Part shown: positions 35,259 through 43,891 of the stretch, piece by piece | How positions within the stretch are numbered: position 1 is the stretch's first letter | Layout: every line of letters starts with the position of its first letter | Assembly: GCF_003583365.1 (NCBI RefSeq) | Contig: NZ_QXED01000013.1 | Coordinates: 1-64,000, forward strand | Source: Fibrisoma montanum | GTDB lineage: Bacteria; Bacteroidota; Bacteroidia; Cytophagales; Spirosomataceae | Length of the DNA stretch: 64,000 nucleotides | Reading direction: 5' to 3' | Notes under the pieces: generated by a model | The model's input: the letters and a program-made list of their open reading frames with translations, nothing else | Told to the model about the DNA's origin: nothing | Databases searched by the model: none | Made by a program: the position numbers and the translations under genes

Positions 35259-35411
35259 ATGTTCGCTGAGTCTGAGCAGGTTGGAGTTAAGTTCAATGCA
35301 GTAGCCAAATCGTTTGGCGATAACCCTTTTGTTGGTCAGGAGTGCGTTTTGAAAAAGTGCTGCAAGAAATACAAGAAGGGGAAGCGCTGCAAGAAGTGCC
35401 CCGATGATTGA
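35259..35411 (+). CDS. Cys/Lys-rich microprotein, 50 residues
   Basis: A 50-aa ORF beginning ATG at 35259 and ending TGA at 35409-35411, with no overlap with any other gene and its stop touching the convergent membrane gene. The N-terminal half is ordinary (FNAVAKSFGDNPFVGQE); the last 22 residues hold five Cys among ten Lys/Arg (CVLKKCCKKYKKGKRCKKCP). The clustered CC and CxxC pattern suggests a small metal- or nucleic-acid-binding protein, or a redox peptide. Codon use is gene-like. I do not recognise a named family. Confidence 0.65.
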   Translation: MFAESEQVGVKFNAVAKSFGDNPFVGQECVLKKCCKKYKKGKRCKKCPDD

Positions 35412-36821
35412 TTACTTCTCCGGTACGTACCAGAACGGAATCTGGTAATACATTTTTGGTTTGCTTGCCGAGTCAGGTACGGTAAGTTTCAGCACGTTTT
35501 TTCCAACGGGCAGATTATCCACCGGCAGTACGGTAGTCAGGCCGAGCTGATCGTTGTCGGGGCGCTGGGTAAACAGATAGTCCGGCTGCCGATACAGCGA
35601 ATCGTTCAGTTCTATCTGAAAATACGTCGCAAACGTTTGCAGGTACCAGTTTGCCCGTTCTTTCCGTTTTTCTTCCTTCGTCAGCGTATCGGACCAGGTC
35701 GGTTCTGTGAACCGCTTGCTGATGTCCGCATCCAGCGTTTTCGGGTACGCGATAAAAAGCCGGATATACGGCTCCCGAATCACATCCGACTGAATACTGG
35801 CCTTCTGAATTAATTCACTGGCTGGCCGCAGGTTATCGAACGAGTTGGCATCGGCCGTTCGGCCCGGGTCACGAAGGGTAACGAACGAGCGGCCGTCGAA
35901 CGCACTCATTGCGCCACTATACTGCGTAATCTCAACAAACATTGACACAATCAGCACACCGGTAAAACACAGCATAAACGTCAGCAGACGTCGTTGCAGA
36001 ATCGCTTTGGGAATCTGGCTGTAAAACGTGAACAGGATATAGACGGCCGGGCGGTACAGACCAAAGAACATAAAGCTGCTGGCCTGATTTAAACGGAAGG
36101 CTATAGCGGCTATTTTGGGATCGTCGCGGTATCTGGGCAGGCTCATAACAAGAATCGCCACCATGTAAACGACAAAAAGCACCGTGAAAACAGGTCCGGC
36201 AATACGTTCGAACGTTGCATAAGCAGCTGAGGGAAGCAGCCACTGAATAAGCGTAACGGAAATGACCAGGATAACGTAAAAAAAGGCGACGCCGAGCAGT
36301 GTGATCGTCAGCATGAAGGCTAAGGCGAAAATAACGTTGCAGCGCTGGTCGAGCCGAATAGCGTAGTCAGACAGCCGACCCATCCGCCGGGCGTATTCGT
36401 TTTGGGCGTATTGACCAAGTCTGTAAATTTGATTGTATTTGATGCCATCGGGGTAAACGGCCAGCAGGCCAACCAGCCCGACCCAGAATGCCCGCATGAT
36501 GAAGTTGGCCAGAAACGCTACAAACAGGACGTAACAGGCCCCTTTGCTCAGTCCAATTACCTGAATAGGCAGGATATCATGGAAATAGTCGTTGTTGAGC
36601 ATGAGGTTGTAGCGGTAGTAACCCAGGGCATTGTCCAGCAGCTCAGGGAGACTGAGGGTAGCGTACAGGGCTGCGCCGGAGATCAGCAACTCCAGATTCC
36701 AGCTCTGGCTGGCAAGTTCGCGCAGTTGTTCGTGCCGTTCAGTAACAGCAGGCTCGTGAACGTCGGGAAGCGGGGTTTCATTAGCTTGTTCAATCATAGC
36801 GACGGGTACGGGATCATCCAT
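35412..36821 (-). CDS. Polytopic membrane protein with soluble C-terminal domain
   Basis: A 469-aa protein. Soluble acidic N-terminus of about 45 residues, then about seven TM helices up to residue 300 (two near 80-130, two near 165-205, others near 205-235 and 255-310), then a soluble C-terminal domain of about 160 residues ending with a beta-strand pattern (VGKNVLKLTVPD). I do not recognise a family; similar unannotated proteins occur in Bacteroidota. ATG 36821 is used (the codon before it is TTG). A divergent GNAT gene starts 29 nt away. Confidence 0.65.
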   Translation of the reverse strand: MDDPVPVAMIEQANETPLPDVHEPAVTERHEQLRELASQSWNLELLISGAALYATLSLPELLDNALGYYRYNLMLNNDYFHDILPIQVIGLSKGACYVLFVAFLANFIMRAFWVGLVGLLAVYPDGIKYNQIYRLGQYAQNEYARRMGRLSDYAIRLDQRCNVIFALAFMLTITLLGVAFFYVILVISVTLIQWLLPSAAYATFERIAGPVFTVLFVVYMVAILVMSLPRYRDDPKIAAIAFRLNQASSFMFFGLYRPAVYILFTFYSQIPKAILQRRLLTFMLCFTGVLIVSMFVEITQYSGAMSAFDGRSFVTLRDPGRTADANSFDNLRPASELIQKASIQSDVIREPYIRLFIAYPKTLDADISKRFTEPTWSDTLTKEEKRKERANWYLQTFATYFQIELNDSLYRQPDYLFTQRPDNDQLGLTTVLPVDNLPVGKNVLKLTVPDSASKPKMYYQIPFWYVPEK

Positions 36822-36850
36822 CAAAAATACCTTTTTTGCCAGTTTTGCTC

Positions 36851-37303
36851 ATGACCATTCAGTACAATTCGCTAATCGGCCTGCCTCAGGAGCCACTGTA
36901 TTCGTCGTTGGTTACGTTGCTGGCCGGGGTGTTCGTCAACCAGTCGCCGGAGGAGATTGCCGCCGACCTGACGTACCACCAGCACCGAACTCCGCTCGTC
37001 CTGCTGTTCGCAACTGATCACGAACGGCTAGTCGGCTGTAAAATTGGCTACGAACGTCAGCCAGGGCATTTTTATAGTTGGCTGGGTTGCGTCGATCCGG
37101 CGTATCGGGGGCGGGGAATTGCGTCGGAGCTGATGCGCCGACAGCACGACTGGTGCTGCCAGAACGGCTACCACACGGTTCGGACGCACACGTACAATGC
37201 ATGGCGGGAGATGCTCCTGCTGAACCTCCGCCACGGCTTCGACATCATCGGAACCATGCAGGGCAAATACGGCCTGACTATTATGCTGGAGAAAAAAAAT
37301 TAA
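36851..37303 (+). CDS. GNAT family N-acetyltransferase
   Basis: A 150-aa GNAT-fold acetyltransferase. The acetyl-CoA pyrophosphate loop is visible as YRGRGIASELMRRQHDWC (R/QxxGxG/A type, about residue 87), preceded by a WLGCVDP strand and followed by TVRTHTYNAWREMLLLNLRHGFDIIGT, where Asn and the GF pair are usual. Substrate unknown. Confidence 0.88.
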   Translation: MTIQYNSLIGLPQEPLYSSLVTLLAGVFVNQSPEEIAADLTYHQHRTPLVLLFATDHERLVGCKIGYERQPGHFYSWLGCVDPAYRGRGIASELMRRQHDWCCQNGYHTVRTHTYNAWREMLLLNLRHGFDIIGTMQGKYGLTIMLEKKN

Positions 37304-37407
37304 TTCAAACAAGCTGGTTATCAGTAACGTTTTAACGAAAGTTGCCGCTGGCTGGAACCCGGTTGGCTACGTTGCACGTTCGAAAAATTAGGTGGAACTT
37401 TGTTGGG

Positions 37408-37794
37408 ATGAAGCAGACGACGTTGGACATACGGCAACAGATCAAGTGGTTGGGGGGCCTGCTGGCCATCTGGCTGCTGGTTTGGCTGTCCGTCCGGCCG
37501 GAAGTCGCTACAGCCCCCACGAGTAAACAAGCCTATCTATCGTGCGATGTGCCGCGCACGGCTGCCGATGAGTCGCGCTGCCTTCCGGAAATCCACGGAA
37601 CCGCTCCGCTGGCCCTGATTAGCCCGCGGGCCGGTTTCTCGTTCACATCGCCACCGGAACTACTGCCGGCCTGGACCAATCAATTCTGCCGCCTGGCGGT
37701 GGTCTTCTCACCGAAGCAGTCGTATCGCTCCTACTATTCCTTTGGTTTTCTGCGGTCTATCTTCGAACACCAGATTACCATCAATGCGCCCTGA
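37408..37794 (+). CDS. Single-TM hypothetical protein
   Basis: A 128-aa protein with one N-terminal hydrophobic helix (about residues 13-29, WLGGLLAIWLLVWLSV) and a mature part of about 95 residues that has four Cys and a C-terminal aromatic patch (SYRSYYSFGFLRSIF). It could be a membrane-anchored periplasmic protein. No family recognised. ATG 37408 places the helix near the N-terminus. Confidence 0.5.
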   Translation: MKQTTLDIRQQIKWLGGLLAIWLLVWLSVRPEVATAPTSKQAYLSCDVPRTAADESRCLPEIHGTAPLALISPRAGFSFTSPPELLPAWTNQFCRLAVVFSPKQSYRSYYSFGFLRSIFEHQITINAP

Positions 37795-38036
37795 GCCATT
37801 GTCTCCTTATAATTTGCTGCCTCTTCGTTCATCCAGCCAGCTGGTTTAGATGTCATCCGTAGTTCGGTCGTCGGTCATTGGTCTGTCGGTCAACGTACTG
37901 CCTGGCACCTGCCTGACCTGACCCGCCCGTGTCTATCGGTACTGTGGGGCGGCTTCACCTTGCCCGGACGGTTCAGCGGGCGGACCTGCCCGATGCGCGC
38001 CGGTATGTTGTTTTACACACTCAATCATTTTTTGGT

Positions 38037-38927
38037 ATGGTATCATCTACAACCCATATAACATCAACACAAACGCAGCTCCGGTGGTTGAAAGACCTCG
38101 GCTTTCTGAGTGCCGGCGTACTTTGCGCCGGCATGGGCCTGAAAGGGTTTTTGCTGCCCAATAATTTTCTCGACGGGGGGGCCATGGGCATCTCGCTGCT
38201 TCTTGAACTGGTCACGGGCGTTGAACTCGCTTTTCTGGTTATACTGGTCAATATCCCGTTTATCTGGATGGGGTTCCGGCAGATTTCACCCGGTTTTGCC
38301 ATGCGGACCGTTGTAGCCATCGGGCTGCTGGCCATTTGTCTGGTAACCGTTCCCTACCCGGTCGTGACCAGTGACAAGCTGCTGATTTCCGTATTCGGAG
38401 GCTTTTTTCTAGGGGCCGGGATCGGGCTGGCTATCCGGGGTGGGGGCGTCCTCGACGGAACCGAAGTGCTGGCCATTTACGTGAGCCGCCGGTCGGCCCT
38501 GACCGTGGGCGACGTGATCATGGTCATCAATATTCTGGTGTTTGGGGCGGCTGCAATGCTGACCAACATCGAAACGGCACTGTATGCCATGCTTACCTAC
38601 CTCGCGGCTTCCAAAACGATCGACTTTCTTATTCACGGTATCGAAGAGTACACGGCCGTGCTGATCATTTCGGATGAGCACGAGGCCATCCGCCAGATGA
38701 TTACCGAAGACATGGGGCGCGGGGTTACGGTGTTCAAAGGCGAGAAAGGCTACGGCAAACGCGGCCACCGCAACCAGGACACGAACATTATTTACGCGGT
38801 GGTGACCCGCCTTGAACTGACGCGGCTGAAAGACCGGATCGGTACTATCGACGATCAGGCGTTCATCGTCAACCACGGTGTCGATGATGCCAAGGGAGGG
38901 ATGGTCAAGGGAAGGCCACTCCATTAG
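38037..38927 (+). CDS. YitT family membrane protein
   Basis: A 296-aa protein with five to six TM helices (the YitT_membrane region, residues 18-200, with FLLPNNFLDGGAMGISLLLE and GVLDGTEVLAIYVSRR) and a C-terminal cytosolic DUF2179 domain (KGYGKRGHRNQDTNIIYAVVTRLELTRLK) of ferredoxin-like fold. Substrate unknown; the family is probably a transporter. ATG 38037 puts the first TM helix after a short cytosolic leader. The 242-nt gap upstream (37795-38036) holds no clear gene. Confidence 0.88.
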   Translation: MVSSTTHITSTQTQLRWLKDLGFLSAGVLCAGMGLKGFLLPNNFLDGGAMGISLLLELVTGVELAFLVILVNIPFIWMGFRQISPGFAMRTVVAIGLLAICLVTVPYPVVTSDKLLISVFGGFFLGAGIGLAIRGGGVLDGTEVLAIYVSRRSALTVGDVIMVINILVFGAAAMLTNIETALYAMLTYLAASKTIDFLIHGIEEYTAVLIISDEHEAIRQMITEDMGRGVTVFKGEKGYGKRGHRNQDTNIIYAVVTRLELTRLKDRIGTIDDQAFIVNHGVDDAKGGMVKGRPLH

Positions 38928-38949
38928 CCAGGTCAACATCGAAAAGGCT

Positions 38950-39489
38950 ATGGAGGAACATATTGCACCAACCGTACTGGGTGCCTGGGCCGGCTGCTGT
39001 GGAATCTGGGCGTGGAGTCAGTTCCGGCAGGCGCACTGGGAGCATCTGCGGCCATTGGCTCAGCCGTCGAAGCACGTAAAATACAGCCGGCGAGCCTTGT
39101 CCGGAATCCTGCTGATCGCGTCGGGCGTGATTGTCCTGTACTGGCCCACGGTAGCCCTGCGGTCGTGGTTATTGCCCATTGAGCTGATGAACCGGCCGGT
39201 CATTAATCAGGCCGGGTTGTTTGTCATCAAGCTGGCCCTGCTCTGGACCGTGGTGATGACCATGCAGCGGGAGCGGTGGTATGGGCTGTGGTGGCGCGAC
39301 CGTACGCTGTCGCTCAAACGCTGGCGTGACTGGGAGCCTTACTACGCCGGACACGCTGCCCTTGCTGCCGGCGGGCTGCTGCTGGGCTTGTTCATTACGT
39401 TGTCGAGTGGTGCCACGGCCCTGCTTTGCCTGATCGGCTGGTGGCTTTGCTGGCGTATGTGGCGATACAGCGTGCTTTCCTATACGTAG
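38950..39489 (+). CDS. Membrane protein of unknown function, Trp-rich
   Basis: A 179-aa protein with about four to five TM helices and unusually many Trp (including WAGCCGIWAWSQF, WWRDRTL, GWWLCWRMWRYS). A cytosolic Arg-rich loop lies between the helix pairs. It starts 22 nt after the YitT stop and is probably cotranscribed. No family recognised. Confidence 0.6.
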   Translation: MEEHIAPTVLGAWAGCCGIWAWSQFRQAHWEHLRPLAQPSKHVKYSRRALSGILLIASGVIVLYWPTVALRSWLLPIELMNRPVINQAGLFVIKLALLWTVVMTMQRERWYGLWWRDRTLSLKRWRDWEPYYAGHAALAAGGLLLGLFITLSSGATALLCLIGWWLCWRMWRYSVLSYT

Positions 39490-39592
39490 TGGCGAGGGTC
39501 AGGAGGCAGGCCCATAGGCTCAGATAGTGAGGAGTTGCAAATCAAATGACCCGCTGTGCTGGTAATAGAAGGTTAGTGTTTCAACAATTAAT

Positions 39593-40846
39593 ATGACATC
39601 ATATAATCTGTTGCTGGTGGTTCTGGGAGTGGCCATACTGGCGGTTTCCTGGCTGCCGTCGCTCCTTAAGAATCACCCGCTTTCGTACCCGACCCTGGTG
39701 GTCGGGTTTGGTTTGCTGCTGTACGCCCTGCCGTTTCCGCTGCCCGATGCCGACCCCATTCGATACAAGACCCTGACGACTCACCTGAGTGAACTGTGCG
39801 TTATTGTGGCCCTGACGGGTACGGGGCTTAAAATTGACCGGCCCTTTTCGGTTCGCACCTGGCGAATGCCCATCCGGCTGGTATTGTACACGATGATCCT
39901 GACCATTGCGGGTATTGCGTTGTCGGGGTGGCTGGGGCTGGGGCTGCATCCGGCGTCGGCGATGTTGCTGGCGGCTTCGCTGGCCCCGACTGATCCGGTG
40001 CTGGCCAGTGATGTGCAGGTAGGCGACCCGGGGGAGGGTGGGGAAGATAACGTCCGCTTTGCCCTGACCGGCGAAGCGGGGCTGAACGATGGGCTGGCCT
40101 TTCCGTTTGTGTACGGAGCGATTGCCCTGCTGCCTTCCGCTGCGTCGCCGGAGTCGCGACTGATCGACTGGCTGACTATGGACGTATTGTACCGGGTATC
40201 GGTCGGGTTGCTGGCGGGGTGGCTGTCGGGGCGGTTGCTGTCGGCCCTGATTTTTGGGCTCCCTCAACGGATCAGTATCAAGACTACGGCTTACAGTTTT
40301 GTTATTCTGGCCGTTACGCTCACGACATACGGGCTCACGGAACTGGTGAAGGGCTACGGCTTTCTGGCTGTATTCATTGCCGCCATTACGTTGCGGGGCT
40401 ACGAACGGTCGCACGAATACCACCAGCACATGCACGATTTCTCCGATCAGATCGAGCGGGTGTTTATTGTCATACTCTTGCTTTTGTTCGGCGGGGCCAT
40501 CGGGCAGGGGCTGCTGGCTCCGCTGCGCTGGTCTGACGTAGCGCTGGGGCTGGGGCTGCTGTTTATCATCCGTCCGCTGGCAGGGTTTATACCCATGGCG
40601 GGCACCCGGGCCACCCTGAGCGAACGCTGGGTGATCGCCGGTTTTGGCATTCGCGGTATCGGCTCGTTTTTTTACCTGTCATTTGGTCTGGAAAAGGGCA
40701 ACTTTCCGGAACCTGAGCGATTGTGGGCTATTCTGGGTTTTGTGGTGCTGGTTTCGATCGTGATGCACGGCATGCTGGCCACACCGGTGATGAACTGGCT
40801 CGACCGGCGGCACAACCGGCTAGAAACGAAAGAATCGGTAAGCTGA
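39593..40846 (+). CDS. Cation/proton antiporter, CPA1 family
   Basis: A 417-aa membrane protein with about 12-13 TM helices. The core of the Na+/H+ exchanger fold is visible: ALTGTGLKIDRPF near residue 80, APTDPVLASDVQ (the TDP motif for unwound helix 4) near residue 136, and FALTGEAGLNDGLAFP (acidic pair for ion binding) near residue 160. It exchanges Na+ or K+ against protons at the inner membrane; cation specificity is not readable. A long soluble C-terminal regulator domain is absent, so it is a short NhaP-like form. Confidence 0.93.
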   Translation: MTSYNLLLVVLGVAILAVSWLPSLLKNHPLSYPTLVVGFGLLLYALPFPLPDADPIRYKTLTTHLSELCVIVALTGTGLKIDRPFSVRTWRMPIRLVLYTMILTIAGIALSGWLGLGLHPASAMLLAASLAPTDPVLASDVQVGDPGEGGEDNVRFALTGEAGLNDGLAFPFVYGAIALLPSAASPESRLIDWLTMDVLYRVSVGLLAGWLSGRLLSALIFGLPQRISIKTTAYSFVILAVTLTTYGLTELVKGYGFLAVFIAAITLRGYERSHEYHQHMHDFSDQIERVFIVILLLLFGGAIGQGLLAPLRWSDVALGLGLLFIIRPLAGFIPMAGTRATLSERWVIAGFGIRGIGSFFYLSFGLEKGNFPEPERLWAILGFVVLVSIVMHGMLATPVMNWLDRRHNRLETKESVS

Positions 40847-40883
40847 CGGGAACCTGCGCCGGCCGTTCGTTGTCATCTGTTTA

Positions 40884-42020
40884 ATGCACCTGTATCTTCA
40901 CATACCGTTTTGTAAGCAAGCCTGTCATTACTGTGATTTTCACTTCAGCACCAGTCTGAAACAGAAGGGGCCGCTGGTAGATGCGCTGTGTCGGGAGATT
41001 CGGCTGCAGCGGGAATACCTGCCGTCCCGAACCCTGGAAACGATCTATTTTGGCGGTGGTACGCCCTCGCTGCTGACCGAGTCCGAACTAGCTCAGCTCT
41101 TCGGGACAATTTACGACCTGTATACCGTAGCCCCCGGTGCCGAAATTACTCTTGAAGCCAATCCGGATGATCTGGCAGCCAGCAAACTGGCCACCCTCCG
41201 GCGGTATGTAAACCGACTAAGCATCGGTATCCAGACCTTCGATGAAGCGACGCTCCGCTGGATGAACCGGGCCCACTCGGCCACTGAAGCCGAAGCCTGC
41301 GTCTGGCTGGCCCGCGACGCCGGTTTCGACAACCTGAGTATCGATCTGATTTATGGCATTCCCAACCGCCCGACCGACCGCTGGGCGTACGACCTCGACC
41401 GGGCGCTGTCCCTCGACGTACCGCACCTGTCGGCCTACGCCCTGACCATCGAGCCGGACACGGCGTTTGGTCGCTGGGAGAAAACCGGCAGGCTTACCCC
41501 CGCCGACGATGCGCTGGCCGCCGAACAGTTTTCAGAATTGACCCAGGCGCTGAAACAGGCCGGCTACGAACACTACGAAATCTCAAATTTTGCGAAAAAA
41601 GGCAACGGCTCAGCGGCCCACTACGCCCGACACAACACCGCGTACTGGCAGCGTCGGCCGTACCTGGGGATAGGTCCCAGCGCCCATTCGTATAATGGTC
41701 AGAGTCGGCAATACAACATAGCGAACAATTCACGTTATATGAAGGCAATTGAACAGGGTGAACTGCCGGCAACGGTTGAAAATCTGACGATTGCGGATCA
41801 GGTGAATGATTACTTGCTGACGGGCTTGCGGACCCAGTGGGGCTGCTCACTAACCGAACTGTCGGCGTTACTGGGCGCTGATTTTACGCGCCAACAGGCC
41901 AGCGACCTCGCCGACATGCAACGGGCGGGCTGGTTGATTATGGAGAATGATACCCTGCGACTAACCGAAGCGGGCAAGCTTTTTGCCGACCGGGTGGCGG
42001 CTACGTTATTTGTCGAGTAA
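40884..42020 (+). CDS. hemW: Radical SAM heme chaperone HemW
   Basis: A 378-aa radical SAM protein. The cluster motif CxxxCxxC uses Cys10, Cys14, Cys17 in HIPFCKQACHYCDFHF; the GGGTPS motif follows near residue 58 and the HemW_C domain is at the end. The further Cys seen in the true coproporphyrinogen oxidase HemN is absent after the third Cys (here Asp-Phe-His), as in HemW, which delivers heme to respiratory proteins. The length is usual. It is preceded at 37 nt by the antiporter gene and followed by mtgA. Confidence 0.93.
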   Translation: MHLYLHIPFCKQACHYCDFHFSTSLKQKGPLVDALCREIRLQREYLPSRTLETIYFGGGTPSLLTESELAQLFGTIYDLYTVAPGAEITLEANPDDLAASKLATLRRYVNRLSIGIQTFDEATLRWMNRAHSATEAEACVWLARDAGFDNLSIDLIYGIPNRPTDRWAYDLDRALSLDVPHLSAYALTIEPDTAFGRWEKTGRLTPADDALAAEQFSELTQALKQAGYEHYEISNFAKKGNGSAAHYARHNTAYWQRRPYLGIGPSAHSYNGQSRQYNIANNSRYMKAIEQGELPATVENLTIADQVNDYLLTGLRTQWGCSLTELSALLGADFTRQQASDLADMQRAGWLIMENDTLRLTEAGKLFADRVAATLFVE

Positions 42021-42124
42021 CAAAAGGCAACAATTAGTTGCTTTGGTGAGTACAGTAAAAAAGGGCAACCCGCTGGTCGGCCCTACGGCAAAATTTCTCC
42101 ATTTTCGCAGCTTAGACCAACCGA

Positions 42125-42946
42125 ATGAATACGCAGCGCCCGTCCAACACCTTTCGTCAGCCGCCCCGGCCTCGTCAGCCCCACCCGTCGTCCTATCGGT
42201 CGCAGCCGCCGGGCCGATGGCGTCAGTTCCGTTCCTATGTGCAGCAGCGCCCGTTGCTTGAGCGCGTTTACCGGTTCCTGCTCAAAACGTTTCTGGTGCT
42301 GTTCCTCGGGTCGATCGGCTACGTGATCCTGCTGAAATACGTACCCGTTTGGGTAACGCCCCTGATGGTGTCGCGGTGGGTCGATTCGCTGAGAACCGAC
42401 GAGCCCAGTAAACTCTACAAGGACTGGCGGCCGTACGACGAAATCAGCAAGGAAGCCGCTCTGGCGGTGGTGGCATCTGAAGATCAGCAGTTTCCGACCC
42501 ACTGGGGTTTCGACTTTGAGGGAATTCAGGAGGCCATCCGGGAAAATCAGCACCGGAAACGACCACGCGGAGCCAGCACGATCTCGCAGCAGGTCGCCAA
42601 AAACGTATTTCTCTGGAACGGCCGCAGCTACATCCGGAAGGGGCTGGAGGTGTATTTCACCGTGCTGATTGAGCTGATCTGGGGGAAGAAACGCATTCTG
42701 GAAGTGTACCTGAACGTAGCGGAAACCGGCCCCATGACCTTCGGGGTCGAAGCTGCCAGCCAGCGTTTCTACAGGCATCCGGCCAACTCACTGACCCGCG
42801 ACGAAGCCGCCCGGATTGCGGCCGTGCTGCCCAATCCGCGCCTTTTCTCCATCAAGAACCCGTCCAGCTACATCCAACGGCGTACCCGCTGGATCAGTCG
42901 GCAGATGCGCCGGCTGGGTGGGCAGCGCTACATCCGGAATCTGTAA
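42125..42946 (+). CDS. mtgA: Monofunctional peptidoglycan glycosyltransferase
   Basis: A 273-aa inner-membrane enzyme that polymerises lipid II into glycan strands. Pro/Arg-rich cytosolic tail (residues 1-35), one TM helix (about 52-72), then the GT51 domain: motif 1 ASEDQQFPTHWG with catalytic Glu119, motif 2 RGASTISQQVAKN, motif 3 RKGLEV, motif 4 KKRILEVYLN. No penicillin-binding domain follows, hence monofunctional. Confidence 0.94.
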   Translation: MNTQRPSNTFRQPPRPRQPHPSSYRSQPPGRWRQFRSYVQQRPLLERVYRFLLKTFLVLFLGSIGYVILLKYVPVWVTPLMVSRWVDSLRTDEPSKLYKDWRPYDEISKEAALAVVASEDQQFPTHWGFDFEGIQEAIRENQHRKRPRGASTISQQVAKNVFLWNGRSYIRKGLEVYFTVLIELIWGKKRILEVYLNVAETGPMTFGVEAASQRFYRHPANSLTRDEAARIAAVLPNPRLFSIKNPSSYIQRRTRWISRQMRRLGGQRYIRNL

Positions 42947-42968
42947 ATCAATACTGATACTGCGCTTT

Positions 42969-42996
42969 ACCCCAAGCCCCTTCGGGGGTTTGGGGT
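42969..42996. terminator. TTCG-capped hairpin after mtgA
   Basis: A 12-bp stem (42969-42980 with 42985-42996, one G-U type mismatch) closed by a TTCG tetraloop, 22 nt after the mtgA stop. There is no U-run after it, so it may be a weak or factor-assisted terminator, or one copy of a dispersed palindromic repeat. Confidence 0.55.
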
Positions 42997-43129
42997 GGGG
43001 GAAGGCAAGAGCTATCCTGAAGTAGTACCAATACATTAGTAGGTAATTGAGCGGGGGCGGTTCGTCGGTTGAAACGCTCCATCTGCCGATGTTTCTGGTC
43101 TATCCCGTCTATTGCATAGGTATTTCTGC

Positions 43130-43160
43130 TTGGCTTTCGGGCTGAATTCGCGTAGTTTTA
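43130..43160 (+). promoter_or_regulatory. Promoter of the YceI gene
   Basis: TTGG at 43130-43133 and TAGTTTTA at 43153-43160 are separated by 19 nt, close to the Bacteroidota pattern (TTTG-N19-21-TAnnTTTG) with one mismatch in each box. It lies 43 nt before the ATG at 43204. Confidence 0.5.
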
Positions 43161-43203
43161 ACTAGAAACTAAACCGGATTTATCCAGAAAACCCCAGACC
43201 CTT

Positions 43204-43800
43204 ATGAAAACAGGACTCCTTTCTGTTGCCGCCTTGCTGACGATATCAGCGGCCAACGCGCAAACCTGGATGGTTGACAAATCGCACGCTAAAGTGGGCT
43301 TTACCGTGACGCACCTGATGCTGTCGGAGGTAGACGGGAACTTCAAAACCTACGATGCCAAGATTACGGCCGGCAAGCCCGATCTGTCTGATGCGGTGGT
43401 GGAACTAACGGTCGATGCCAATAGCGTCGACACCGACAACGAACGCCGGGACAACGACCTGCGGGGCGACCGGTTTTTCAACGTAGCGCAGTACCCCACG
43501 ATCACGTTCAAGAGTACGTCGTTTCAGAAAGTAGAGGGTAAAAAATACAAACTGAACGGCAACCTGACCATGCACGGCGTTACGAAGCCCGTGACGCTGG
43601 ATGCCGTACTGACCGGGCCGGTTACGATGGATAGCCCGCGGGGCAAGCAGGAGAAAGCCGGTCTGAAAGTGACGGGCACCATCAAGCGCTCCGATTTCAG
43701 TCTGGGTACCATCCCGGTAGCGGTTGTGAGCGATGAGGTAGAACTAAAGGCGGCCGGAGAGTTTGCCAAGCAGGACGCGTCCATGGCTGAAAAGAAATAA
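43204..43800 (+). CDS. YceI family periplasmic lipid-binding protein
   Basis: A 198-aa exported protein with a signal peptide ending NAQT and a lipocalin-like YceI beta barrel. Signature segments: WMVDKSHAKVGFTVTHLMLSEVDGNF at the start of the mature part, then a DLRGDRFFNVAQYPTITFKST block and a TMHGVTKPV block. Family members bind polyisoprenoids such as ubiquinone or menaquinone tails. A hairpin follows 28 nt after the stop. Confidence 0.92.
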   Translation: MKTGLLSVAALLTISAANAQTWMVDKSHAKVGFTVTHLMLSEVDGNFKTYDAKITAGKPDLSDAVVELTVDANSVDTDNERRDNDLRGDRFFNVAQYPTITFKSTSFQKVEGKKYKLNGNLTMHGVTKPVTLDAVLTGPVTMDSPRGKQEKAGLKVTGTIKRSDFSLGTIPVAVVSDEVELKAAGEFAKQDASMAEKK

Positions 43801-43828
43801 CGCTTTGCTTCCATCCACACCATACAGT

Positions 43829-43858
43829 CAGAAAGGCGCCAGTGATGACGCCTTTCTG
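43829..43858. terminator. Stem-loop terminator between convergent genes
   Basis: Perfect 10-bp repeat, CAGAAAGGCG at 43829-43838 and CGCCTTTCTG at 43849-43858, with a 10-nt loop, between the convergent YceI gene and the beta-helix lipoprotein gene. Its place suggests termination in both directions. Confidence 0.75.
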
Positions 43859-43891
43859 GGTATGTAGCCTTAGCTGTCTGAATCAGTGCGT

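Noticed and set aside
36822-36829. TATTTTTG on the minus strand as promoter of the polytopic membrane protein gene
   Set aside because: It overlaps the proposed start codon, so a leadered transcript could not begin there unless translation starts further in.
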